Shown: positions 25,095 to 32,344 of the stretch, piece by piece
Numbering within the stretch: position 1 is the first letter of the stretch
Layout: each line of letters begins with the position of its first letter
Assembly (NCBI RefSeq): GCF_014202475.1
Contig: NZ_JACHGV010000001.1
Span: 1 to 64,000, forward strand
Direction: 5' to 3'
Length of the DNA: 64,000 nucleotides
From: Streptomyces paradoxus
Lineage (GTDB): Bacteria > Actinomycetota > Actinomycetes > Streptomycetales > Streptomycetaceae
Notes under the pieces: model-generated
The model's database searches: none
What the model was told of the DNA's origin: nothing
What the model saw: the letters and a program-made list of their open reading frames with translations, nothing else
Translations under genes and position numbers: made by a program

Positions 25095-25736
25095 TTGCGC
25101 CACATCACCACCCACGACGCGCCGGCCACCGGCCTGCGCGGCATCGGAGACACCAGCTGGCACACCCGTGGAGCGTGCCACGGTATGGACGTCGAGGACG
25201 CCGACGCCGTGTTCTTCCCCCTTCCCCGGGACCACGAGGCCATCGCCGAGGCGAAGGAGCTGTGCGGCTGGTGCCCGGTTCGCCGCGACTGCCTCGACTT
25301 CGCCCTGGAGAACGTCCTCAAGGAGGGCGTCTGGGGCGGCCTGACGGAAGCCGAGAGGCGTCCCTTGCACGACGGACTGCCTCAGCGTCTCGACTACCGC
25401 CGCGTAACGGCCTTCTTCCAGGGACGCGACATGCATTTGACCGAGGCCGAGCGGCAGGTCGTCATCGAACACGCCTACGTCCGCGGCTGGCGGCCGGACC
25501 GGCTCGCCGCCACCCTGCAGATCAGCCACAAGCATGCCCGAGACCTGCTCCGGCAGGCCGCCAACAAGGTCTTCGACCGCGACCGCAGCTACGGCGTGCC
25601 CCGGCCCAAGAAGAAGCGGAAGAAGACCACCCCGGCAGCAAGCAGCCCCGCGCCCGCCGCATCCGGCACACAGCAGCTAGCAGCCCGCCCGGCAGCATCG
25701 ACTCCGGCGCACGCCCCTCTCGGAAAGGCCGCATGA
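25095..25736 (+). CDS. WhiB-family Fe-S transcriptional regulator from the mobile element
   Basis: A 213-residue WhiB-like protein. The four cluster ligands are in WHTRGACHG and in ELCGWCPVRRDCLDFAL, followed by the beta-turn GVWGGLTEAERR. Downstream is a helix-turn-helix-like part (RPDRLAATLQISHKHARDLL) and a lysine-rich tail RPKKKRKKTTP, making it longer than chromosomal WhiB proteins. I place the start at TTG 25095 because GGAG lies 6 bases before it and the conserved part follows; the frame itself is open from the integrase fragment at 24393. Such WhiB genes are a normal part of actinomycete integrative elements, ahead of the spdB-like gene, with which it overlaps by ATGA. Confidence 0.78.
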   Translation: MRHITTHDAPATGLRGIGDTSWHTRGACHGMDVEDADAVFFPLPRDHEAIAEAKELCGWCPVRRDCLDFALENVLKEGVWGGLTEAERRPLHDGLPQRLDYRRVTAFFQGRDMHLTEAERQVVIEHAYVRGWRPDRLAATLQISHKHARDLLRQAANKVFDRDRSYGVPRPKKKRKKTTPAASSPAPAASGTQQLAARPAASTPAHAPLGKAA

Positions 25737-27183
25737 CCCACCCCGTCCTGGCCCTCAGCGCCGCTCCGGACCTCCCTCTCCTCCTCGCCGCTAGCGTGCC
25801 CGCCACCCTCCTGCTGGTGCTGGCCGCCTGGACGATCCGGCGCCGGGGTACGCGCCCCCAGAAACATCTCGGCGGTCCGGCGGTCAAGGTCGCTGCCCTT
25901 GCGGCCATGGGCTGCACCGCCTACAGCGCCGACACCTCGTGGCGCTTCGCTGCCGACTTCCTCGACATGGCTGGCACCGCCGAGAGCGCGCCGGTATGTT
26001 CGCCGCCGCCGAGCTGGCGCTCTTCGCGACCGCCCTGATGGCACGCCAGAACCTCGCCACACAGGGCGCTCCCGGTCTGCCGGGCACCCTGGTCTGGGTG
26101 ATCACCGGAGTGCAGGTGATCCCGGCCTACGCCGAGAGCGGTCCTATCGGCGGCACGGTCAGGGCCTTCGTCGGGCCGGTCATGGCGGCGATGCTGTGGC
26201 ACCTCGCGATGGGGATCGAGTTGCGCCTGCGCACCCCCGGCGCCGCCTCCCACGGACTGATCGCCGTCCTGGGCCGGGAGGCACCCGAGCGTCTCCTGTC
26301 CCGCCTCGGCATCGCCGCGCGCGACCGCGACGCCGCGCAGATCACCCGGGACCGGGCGACCACCCGCGCGGTCACCCTCGCCGCCCGCCGACACGCACTC
26401 GCGCTCGCCACGGTCCCGCTGCCCTCGCCCTGGTCCCCGGTGCAGAACACCGCAACGGCAGCCACAGTCCTCTCGCAGTCGTCCTCGAAGGCTCCGGTCC
26501 CCGGTCCCCACGGTCCCGACGAGTTGGACGGGGACCGGGGACCAAGCGCCCCGCGGGGACCGGTCCCCGAGATCGCGGACTCGAAGACGTCGGCAGACGC
26601 GGGGACCGAAGGCGAGAACGCGGGGACCGGGGTGCGGACCGAGGCCCCAGAAGGAGGCACGGTCCCGGGGACCGGTCCCGCCAGTCCGGAAGCGTCGGAG
26701 GGGAACGCCCGGGGCGTGGGGACCGACCGCGCTACGCGAGAAGTTCCTGCTCAAGGCCCTGATCCGCGACAGGGACCGAACGCCGCCGAGTCGGGGATCG
26801 AGCCCACCGGGGACCGGGGACCGACCAACACCGACACGGGGACCGAGCCCACCGGGGACCGGGGACACACGGTCCCCCTCCGGCGGAAGACGACCACGAA
26901 GACCAGGACGAAGAGCAAGGGGAAGCGCGGCCGGTCCCGCACCCCGGAGACACAGCGCCCGCCACGCGAGCTGGAGCAGTCGGTGGAACAGCTCGTCCAG
27001 CAGGTCCGCCCCCATGTCCCCGCCCTGCTCGAACGGGACGGCAACGAGTCCGTCACCCGGGTCCAGCTGCGGGAGATCCTCCGCCGCGAGGGCCTCAAGG
27101 GCGGCCGGAACGACCGGCTGAGCCTCGTCCTCCAGGAACTGCGGAGCGACGACACCACGAAGACACGGAGCACCGCCCGATGA
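25733..27183 (+). pseudogene. DUF2637/SpdB-like membrane protein gene with one frameshift
   Basis: The N-terminal part (from ATG 25733, overlapping the WhiB stop) has a membrane segment LLLAASVPATLLLVLAAWTI and a second region VKVAALAAMGCTAYSADTSW. Near 25984 one base is missing; the continuation is in the frame read from 25939, with MFAAAELALFATALMARQNL and VWVITGVQVIPAYAESGPIG. Together they form the four-segment DUF2637 domain of plasmid spread-type proteins. The long C-terminal part is hydrophilic, with GTGDRGP-like repeats encoded by the GGGGACC cluster, and ends in a winged-helix-like segment (VQLREILRREGLKGGRNDRL). A single-base sequencing error would also explain the break. Confidence 0.75.
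26432..26877. repeat. Dense GGGGACC repeat cluster (16 copies)
   Basis: Exact GGGGACC occurs at 26530, 26537, 26555, 26601, 26622, 26667, 26718, 26809, 26816, 26838 and 26854, and the complement GGTCCCC at 26432, 26496, 26503, 26562 and 26871: 16 copies within 446 bases, often followed by G. Copies fall in different reading frames, so protein repeats alone do not explain them. Position in a conjugative-element remnant recalls the clt/TRS repeats bound by TraB translocases. Confidence 0.8.
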
Positions 27184-27371
27184 AGACCTGCCACCAGTTC
27201 GACATCGTCCGTGCGGAGTACGAGCGGGAGATCGGCTTCATGCTCGCCCACTCCAAGCGGCACGAGGGCAGGCCGTCGGCGAAATCCAGCGCGAAGCAGG
27301 CTGCCTCGACGAAGCAGCGGATGGCCCGGGCGCTCAACAGCCACATCGGGCGCTGCCCCGAGTGCGGCTGA
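27180..27371 (+). CDS. Small hypothetical protein of the mobile element (two terminal Cys)
   Basis: A 63-residue protein, MKTCHQFDIVRAEYEREIGF at the start, a basic Lys/Ser/Ala-rich middle and HIGRCPECG at the end. The C-terminal CPxC pair and the N-terminal CH suggest a small zinc knuckle. It overlaps the preceding gene by ATGA, as usual in compact element operons. The family is unknown to me, but similar tiny proteins accompany SpdB-like genes in actinomycete integrative elements. Confidence 0.65.
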   Translation: MKTCHQFDIVRAEYEREIGFMLAHSKRHEGRPSAKSSAKQAASTKQRMARALNSHIGRCPECG

Positions 27372-27458
27372 ACCGGCAAAGCCCCAGCTCAGCACCCCTA
27401 TCCGGAACGGGTGACCCGGCTCCGTGCCGGGCCACCGCCCCGCTCCAGGAGACACGCA

Positions 27459-27695
27459 GTGATTTCGCGTCGCCCTCGCTCTTCCGAGCCCACCGCCGCC
27501 GAGGCCAGCGCCTGGGCGGACGTCCTGGTCCGCCGGCGGCTCCTGCACACCGCCGTCCTCGCGCCGACCGGCCAGTGGCTCGTCCAGAACCGGCCCGACG
27601 GACCCGTCCGCGTCCTCCTGGGACCGGCCGACGTCATCGCGCTGGCCGCGACTATCCAGCACCACACCCGAACCATGAGGCCCGAAACCCGATGA
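27459..27695 (+). CDS. Small hypothetical protein of the mobile element
   Basis: A 78-residue protein beginning at GTG 27459, which has AGGAG 10 bases before it. The sequence ISRRPRSSEPTAAEASAWAD then VLVRRRLLHTAVLAPTGQWL and RPDGPVRVLLGPADVIALAA suggests a compact alpha/beta fold. No motif is recognised. It is the last rightward gene of the element remnant and ends 37 bases before a bidirectional terminator. Confidence 0.6.
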   Translation: MISRRPRSSEPTAAEASAWADVLVRRRLLHTAVLAPTGQWLVQNRPDGPVRVLLGPADVIALAATIQHHTRTMRPETR

Positions 27696-27732
27696 CGAAC
27701 CCGGACATGACGGAGTGTGACACCCTGCGCAT

Positions 27733-27768
27733 CCCGCCCCGGCCGGGCTCAGGATCGGCCGGGGCGGG
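27733..27768. terminator. Bidirectional hairpin terminator closing the element remnant
   Basis: CCCGCCCCGGCC at 27733-27744 and GGCCGGGGCGGG at 27757-27768 form a perfect 12-bp stem with a 12-base loop; outer TGACACC at 27718 and GGTGTCA extend it. It lies between two converging genes (stops at 27695 and 27771). Confidence 0.8.
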
Positions 27769-27770
27769 TG

Positions 27771-28178
27771 TCAGAGGGTGGGCGACTTCCTGCGGAGGAG
27801 GGCCGTGCGGAGGGCGGAGTGCAGGCGGGGCGTGTTCGTCCATTCGTGGCCGCGCGACGGGGAGACCTGCCAGTACAGACCGGGGCGCGTGACGCGGTGG
27901 AGCGGGGGGATCGCCACGTGCCAGCCCCGGCCCAGGACACGCACCCGCGGGAGCTCCCAGTCGGCGGCCGAACCAGGAGGGATCAGCCAGTACAGGCGTT
28001 CGCCGAAGCCGTCCGCGATCACGGCTCCCGTCTCGTCGCCGAGGTGCCGGAGTGCATCGGCCCCGAGCTCGAGCGGTACCCGTACGGCGTCCCACCAGCC
28101 GCCCGCGGCCACGATCCGCACCTCGACACTGCCCGGTTGCATCCACCACGAGGTCCTGCCGACTGTCATCACCCTCAC
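27771..28178 (-). CDS. Hypothetical protein
   Basis: A 135-residue protein of unknown function: TSWWMQPGSVEVRIVAAGGW, LGADALRHLGDETGAVIADG, FGERLYWLIPPGSA and GLYWQVSPSRGHEWTNTPRL. The many aromatic and beta-type residues suggest a small all-beta domain; there is no signal peptide. The start is uncertain: GTG 28178 has GGAG at a good distance, an ATG at 28169 is the alternative, and the frame is open to 28304. It converges on the mobile-element operon and is divergent from the P450 gene, so it could belong to either unit. Confidence 0.6.
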   Translation of the reverse strand: MRVMTVGRTSWWMQPGSVEVRIVAAGGWWDAVRVPLELGADALRHLGDETGAVIADGFGERLYWLIPPGSAADWELPRVRVLGRGWHVAIPPLHRVTRPGLYWQVSPSRGHEWTNTPRLHSALRTALLRRKSPTL

Positions 28179-28349
28179 CGGCTCTCCGATCCGACACCCC
28201 GACCGTAGGGCGGCGGCGAAGCGCCAACTTGCCTCGGCACGCAGAGAAGTTGTCCCCTTGCGCAGCGCATGGCGATATCTCTCCCCCGGACACGCTACGT
28301 CCAAGTAGCTTTACGGGTCGTATCGATGTGCGAGCGCCTGGAGGCTTCC

Positions 28350-29594
28350 ATGGGATACCCCCGCCCCTTAGTGATCGACCCGACCGGCCGCGACATCCAC
28401 GGCGAGGCCGCCCGGATACGCGAGCTCGGACCGGTGACCCCCGTCGAACTGCCCGAGGGCGTCCAGGCATGGGCCGTCAGCAGTCCCGACCTCCTCAAGC
28501 GCCTGCTCACCGACCCACGCGTCTCCAAGGACCCACGCCGGCACTGGCCCCGGTGGATCAAAGGTGAGATCTCCCCGGAATGGCCGCTGTTCACCTGGGT
28601 CGCGGTGCAGAACATGTTCACCGCCTACGGAGGCGAGCACAAACGGCTGCGCGCCCTGGTCTCCAAGGCGTTCACCGCACGCCGCACCACGGCGCTCCGA
28701 CCCCGTGTCGAGGAGATCACCGCGACCCTGCTGGACGGGGTCGAGGCGGCCGGACGGCACGGGCACATCGTCGATCTGCGCGAGGAGTTCTGCTACCCGC
28801 TGCCGATCCAGGTGATCAGCGAACTCCTCGGCCTGCCCCAGGAACAGGGCGCGGAGCTACGGGCCGTCGTGGACGGCGTCTTCCACACCTCCGCCACCCC
28901 GGAGGAAGTCACCGACAACTACGCACGGTTCTACGCGGCACTGGGCGAACTCGTCGCCCTCAAGCGGCGATCGCCGGGCGACGACCTGACCTCGGCACTC
29001 ATCGCGGCCCGCGACGACGACGGCGGCAACCGGCTGAGCGAGCAGGAACTGCTCGACACCCTGGTGCTCATGATCAGCGCCGGCCACGAGACCACCGTCA
29101 ACCTGATCGACAACGCCGTCCACCTCCTGCTGACCCATCCGGACCAGCTCACCCACGTCCGCTCCGGCCGCGTCTCCTGGGAGGACGTGGTCGAGGAGGC
29201 GCTGCGCGTGGAGGCGCCCGTCGCCAGCCTGCCGCTGCGGTACGCCGTCGACGACCTCGTGATGAGCGAGTTCGGCGGCCCGGACGGGGTGGTGATCGGC
29301 AAGGGCGAGGCCATCCTCGCCGCGTACGCGGCCGCCGGACGTCACCCCGGGAAGTACGGCGAGGACGCCGACCTCTTCGACGTCACCCGCATCGACAAGG
29401 AGCACCTCGCCTTCGGCCACGGCGTGCACTTCTGCCTGGGCGCACCGCTGGGGCGGCTCGAGGCCCACATCGCGCTGCGGGCGCTCTTCGACCGCTTCCC
29501 CGGACTCCGACTGGCCGTGTCCCAGGACGAGTTGGAACCGGTCGACTCCTTCATCTCCAACGGCCACCGTGCCCTTCCGGTACGCCTGTGCTGA
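28350..29594 (+). CDS. Cytochrome P450 (CYP154-like)
   Basis: A 414-residue soluble bacterial P450. All signatures are intact: I-helix AGHETT at residues 244-249, ExxR as EALR at 283-286, and heme loop FGHGVHFCLG with Cys362. The N-terminus LVIDPTGRDIHGEAARI and DPRVSKDPRRHWPRW are like the CYP154 group, which pairs with CYP157 in Streptomyces conservon loci. The start at 28350 has GGAGG 6 bases before it. The gene converges on the CYP157-like gene with the two stop codons back to back in TGATCA. It would hydroxylate a small, perhaps terpenoid or steroid-like, substrate using a ferredoxin encoded elsewhere. Confidence 0.9.
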   Translation: MGYPRPLVIDPTGRDIHGEAARIRELGPVTPVELPEGVQAWAVSSPDLLKRLLTDPRVSKDPRRHWPRWIKGEISPEWPLFTWVAVQNMFTAYGGEHKRLRALVSKAFTARRTTALRPRVEEITATLLDGVEAAGRHGHIVDLREEFCYPLPIQVISELLGLPQEQGAELRAVVDGVFHTSATPEEVTDNYARFYAALGELVALKRRSPGDDLTSALIAARDDDGGNRLSEQELLDTLVLMISAGHETTVNLIDNAVHLLLTHPDQLTHVRSGRVSWEDVVEEALRVEAPVASLPLRYAVDDLVMSEFGGPDGVVIGKGEAILAAYAAAGRHPGKYGEDADLFDVTRIDKEHLAFGHGVHFCLGAPLGRLEAHIALRALFDRFPGLRLAVSQDELEPVDSFISNGHRALPVRLC

Positions 29595-30962
29595 TCACTC
29601 GCCACGCCACCACGCCAGCAGACGGGCGGCCCATCCGCGCGGCACACCACTGGTCTCGGGCACCACGGACGGCTGGGGCGTCGGCGCGTCGCCCTCCACG
29701 GGCGGCGGGTCGCCGACGCCGGACGGGGTGGCGGTCGCCGGTGGAAACGTCACCGGCAGCGCGACCAGCCCGCGGTGGAAAGGACCCGGTCGCCAAGCCA
29801 ACGCCTTGACCGGTACGGCGAGTTCGACATCGGGAAGACGATCGAGCAGCTTCTCCACCGCCACCGCCGCGATCAGCCGGGCCGGACTCTGCGCCGGACA
29901 GTTGTGCGGGCCCGCGCTCCACGCCAGGTGGGCGCGGTTGCCCGCCCGCTGATCCGTTCTCAGGGAGGGATCGGTGTTCGCCGCGGCGAGACTGACCACG
30001 AGCGGATGCCCCGCCCGCAGCACCACCCCGTCGTGGACGACGTCGTGAACCGGATAGTGCACGGCGTAGTTGGCCATGGGCGGGTCGGTCCACAACACCT
30101 CGTCGAGAGCGTCCTCCACCGGCAGACTGCCGCCCGCGAGGCTGCCCGCGAACCGGTCGTCGGACAGCAGCAGCCGCAGGCTGTTGGCGATCAGGTTCTG
30201 CTGGGGCTCGGTACCCGCGCCCATGAGCAGGACAAGGGTGTGCACCATCTCCTCATCCGTGAGGCCGGCGGGATGGTCCATGAGCCAGGACGTCACATCC
30301 GGCCCGGGCCGCCGGCGCTTCAGCGTGACGAGGTCCAGCAGCGTCGTCGCGAGCAGTTCGTTCGCCTTCTCGGCGTCCACTCCGTCGAAGATCCCGGACA
30401 TCCCCTGTACCAGCCGCTCACCGTAGTCGGCCGGGCAGCCGAACAGACGGTTGAACACCAGCAGGGGAAGCACCTGGGCGTACTCGCCGAGCAGATCGGC
30501 CCGCCCGGCCGGGGCGATGCGGTCGATGAGCGTGTCCGCGCTCGCCTCGACGTGGCCGCGCAGGGTGGCGGGGTCCACCCGGGCCAGGGCGTCCGTGATC
30601 GCGCCGCGCAGCCTGCGGTGTTCCGCGCCGTCGGTCCAGAGCGCGTTCGGCCGGTACATCATCATCGGCACGACCGGACTGTCCATGGGGACGGTACCGT
30701 CCGCGAGGTCCTTCCACCGGCGGGGGTCCTTGGAGAAGGTCTCGGTGCTGCGCAGCACGTGCAGGGCGGCGTCGTATCCGACGACGAGCGAGGCCCGCAC
30801 GCCGGGCGCCAGCTCGACCGGCGCGATGGGGCCGATGTCGCGCAGCCGCCGGTAGACGGCTGCAGGGTCGGCGGCGAACTCAGGGCCGTAGAGCGACTCA
30901 TGCGCGGGACAGCCCGGCGGCGGTACCGGCGGTACTGGTGGTACAGGTGGTACGGAGGTCAC
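29595..30962 (-). CDS. Conservon cytochrome P450 (CYP157-like, CvnE-type) without ExxR arginine
   Basis: A 455-residue P450 with unusual motifs. The K-helix ExxR is EVLW (Glu288, Trp291), as in CYP157 enzymes where Arg is replaced. The I-helix reads GAGTEPQQ instead of AGxETT, and the heme loop is WSAGPHNCPA with Cys355. The N-terminus is a run of VPP repeats and the last 60 residues are proline/threonine-rich, ending ARLLAWWRGE. It is the fifth gene of the conservon; its start overlaps the cvnD stop as ATGA. With these changes normal monooxygenase activity is doubtful, and a sensory or regulatory role within the conservon complex is possible. Confidence 0.88.
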   Translation of the reverse strand: MTSVPPVPPVPPVPPPGCPAHESLYGPEFAADPAAVYRRLRDIGPIAPVELAPGVRASLVVGYDAALHVLRSTETFSKDPRRWKDLADGTVPMDSPVVPMMMYRPNALWTDGAEHRRLRGAITDALARVDPATLRGHVEASADTLIDRIAPAGRADLLGEYAQVLPLLVFNRLFGCPADYGERLVQGMSGIFDGVDAEKANELLATTLLDLVTLKRRRPGPDVTSWLMDHPAGLTDEEMVHTLVLLMGAGTEPQQNLIANSLRLLLSDDRFAGSLAGGSLPVEDALDEVLWTDPPMANYAVHYPVHDVVHDGVVLRAGHPLVVSLAAANTDPSLRTDQRAGNRAHLAWSAGPHNCPAQSPARLIAAVAVEKLLDRLPDVELAVPVKALAWRPGPFHRGLVALPVTFPPATATPSGVGDPPPVEGDAPTPQPSVVPETSGVPRGWAARLLAWWRGE

Positions 30963-31597
30963 GCGTGCTCCAGGTGGCCGTCGGGGGTCCCCTCGCTCTG
31001 GCGAAGCCGGGAGGGCGGAAGGGTCAGGAGGTACTCGACGAGACGGATGAGTGCCCGCGTGGACGACACCCGGTCGCGGGCGTCGCAGCGGACGAGCGGG
31101 GTTTCGGGCAGCAGGTCGAGGGCCTCGCGCACCTCGTCCAGCTCATACGCGGGGGCGTCGTGGAACTGGTTCAGGGCGACCGCGTACGGCAGCCCGTGCT
31201 CCTCCAGCACGCCCATCACCTCGAACGACTGGCTGAGGCGGCGTGTGTCGGCGAGGACGAGCGCGCCGAGCGCGCCTTGGGTCATGTCCTGCCACAGCCG
31301 GGTGAAGCGCTGCTGGCCCGGGGTGCCGAAGAGGTAGAGCACCAGGCGGTCGTTGAGGGTGAGCCGGCCGAAGTCGAGGGCGACCGTGGTGGTCGTCTTG
31401 TCTCGCATGCCCGCCAGGTCGTCGACGAGGGCGCCGGCCTCGGTCATGACCTCCTCGGTGCGCAGGGGCCGGATCTCGGAGAGCGTGCCGACGAACGTGG
31501 TCTTGCCGACCGCGAAGTGGCCCACGATCAGCAGTTTGACCGCGGTCTGCACGCTGGGCCGCAGGTAGACGTCGTCAGAGGCGAGCGCGGAGTCCAT
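30959..31597 (-). CDS. cvnD: Conservon small GTPase CvnD
   Basis: A 212-residue Ras-like GTP-binding protein. Walker A is GHFAVGKTT at residues 26-34, TTTTVALDFGRL is the switch I part, LFGTPGQQRF the switch II part, and ALNQFHDA the NKxD-like base loop with an altered residue. CvnD proteins form, with CvnA, B and C, a membrane-associated signalling complex likened to G-protein-coupled systems and bacterial MglA/MglB. The start lies inside the end of cvnC (23 bases of overlap), and the stop overlaps the P450 start. Operon order is the standard A-B-C-D-P450. Confidence 0.9.
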   Translation of the reverse strand: MDSALASDDVYLRPSVQTAVKLLIVGHFAVGKTTFVGTLSEIRPLRTEEVMTEAGALVDDLAGMRDKTTTTVALDFGRLTLNDRLVLYLFGTPGQQRFTRLWQDMTQGALGALVLADTRRLSQSFEVMGVLEEHGLPYAVALNQFHDAPAYELDEVREALDLLPETPLVRCDARDRVSSTRALIRLVEYLLTLPPSRLRQSEGTPDGHLEHA

Positions 31598-31934
31598 CGA
31601 GCACCTCCTGGAGGATTCGGGCGTCGGTCGGCCGGGCGGCGGGGATCGGCGCGCGGGTGACGATGTGGCCGCTGTCCATGAGATCGGCGATCAGCACTTT
31701 GGCCACGCCGACCGGCAGCGACAGATGGCCGGCCACCTCGGCGACGGACAGGGCCCCGGGCCGGCACAGCTCCATGAGCCTGCGCTTTTCCGGGTTGAGT
31801 CCGGTCAGCGGCAGATCGTCGGTCGCGATCAACAGCGTGACCAGGTCCAGGGTGTTACGGGTCGGGTGGGCGCGGCCGTCCGTGACGACGTACGACCGCA
31901 CCAGCCGGTCTGTGGGACGGCGCCGGGGTGTCAT
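31575..31934 (-). CDS. cvnC: Conservon protein CvnC (DUF742)
   Basis: A 119-residue DUF742 protein: RLVRSYVVTDGRAHPTRNTL, PEKRRLMELCRPGALSVAEV and AGHLSLPVGVAKVLIADLMD form a winged-helix-like domain, ending in LQEVLDGLRARL. CvnC contacts CvnD in characterised conservons. The ATG at 31934 overlaps the cvnB stop as ATGA, so the longer frame upstream is not used. Confidence 0.9.
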   Translation of the reverse strand: MTPRRRPTDRLVRSYVVTDGRAHPTRNTLDLVTLLIATDDLPLTGLNPEKRRLMELCRPGALSVAEVAGHLSLPVGVAKVLIADLMDSGHIVTRAPIPAARPTDARILQEVLDGLRARL

Positions 31935-32344
31935 GCCGGGCTGCCGGTGTCCTGCCGGGCGGGGCTGGTCAGCTCCTTGCCGAGCCGGTCGACGAGTTTG
32001 TGCATGCGGTAGGTGACCGCCTCCATGTCGACGTCCTCGCTGGTGGAGACCGCGAGGTAGGCGCCCTCTCCGGCGGCGACCAGGAAGACGTAGCCGTGCG
32101 CGAACTCGATCATGGTCTGCCGCCACGGGGTGTGCGGGGTGCCGCAGAACTCGGCCGTGCTGCGGCTGATCGACTGGACGCCGGACAGGCCCGCGGCCAA
32201 CCGTTCGGCGTCGTCCCGGTCGATCTCTTTGGAGAAGGCGCGGAGCATGCCGTCGGCGGAGAGCAGGATCGCGTGACGCGCCTGCGGAACCTTCAGCACC
32301 TCGTCCAGCATCCAGCCCAACGTGTTGTTGGTGGGCCCGGTCAT
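31931..32344 (-). CDS. cvnB: Conservon roadblock/LC7 protein CvnB
   Basis: A 137-residue roadblock/LC7-domain protein, MglB-like. Sequence: LGWMLDEVLKVPQARHAILL, SADGMLRAFSKEIDRDDAER, QTMIEFAHGYVFLVAAGEGA and AYLAVSTSEDVDMEAVTYRM. Roadblock proteins stimulate the partner GTPase (CvnD). The start overlaps the cvnA stop by four bases. Confidence 0.9.
   Translation of the reverse strand: MTGPTNNTLGWMLDEVLKVPQARHAILLSADGMLRAFSKEIDRDDAERLAAGLSGVQSISRSTAEFCGTPHTPWRQTMIEFAHGYVFLVAAGEGAYLAVSTSEDVDMEAVTYRMHKLVDRLGKELTSPARQDTGSPA

Noticed and set aside
24848..26038. One long plus-strand protein across integrase, WhiB and DUF2637 in another frame
   Set aside because: Only its last part from 25733 reads as a membrane domain; the rest is a shadow of the WhiB frame.
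26432..26877. A CRISPR array or minisatellite as explanation of the GGGGACC cluster
   Set aside because: Repeat units are 7-8 bases in both orientations with irregular spacing, unlike CRISPR repeats of 24-40 bases with uniform spacers, and unlike a minisatellite of one phase.
30905..30962. 9-base GGTGGTACx repeats as a regulatory repeat
   Set aside because: They encode the VPP repeats at the start of the conservon P450 and need no further explanation.
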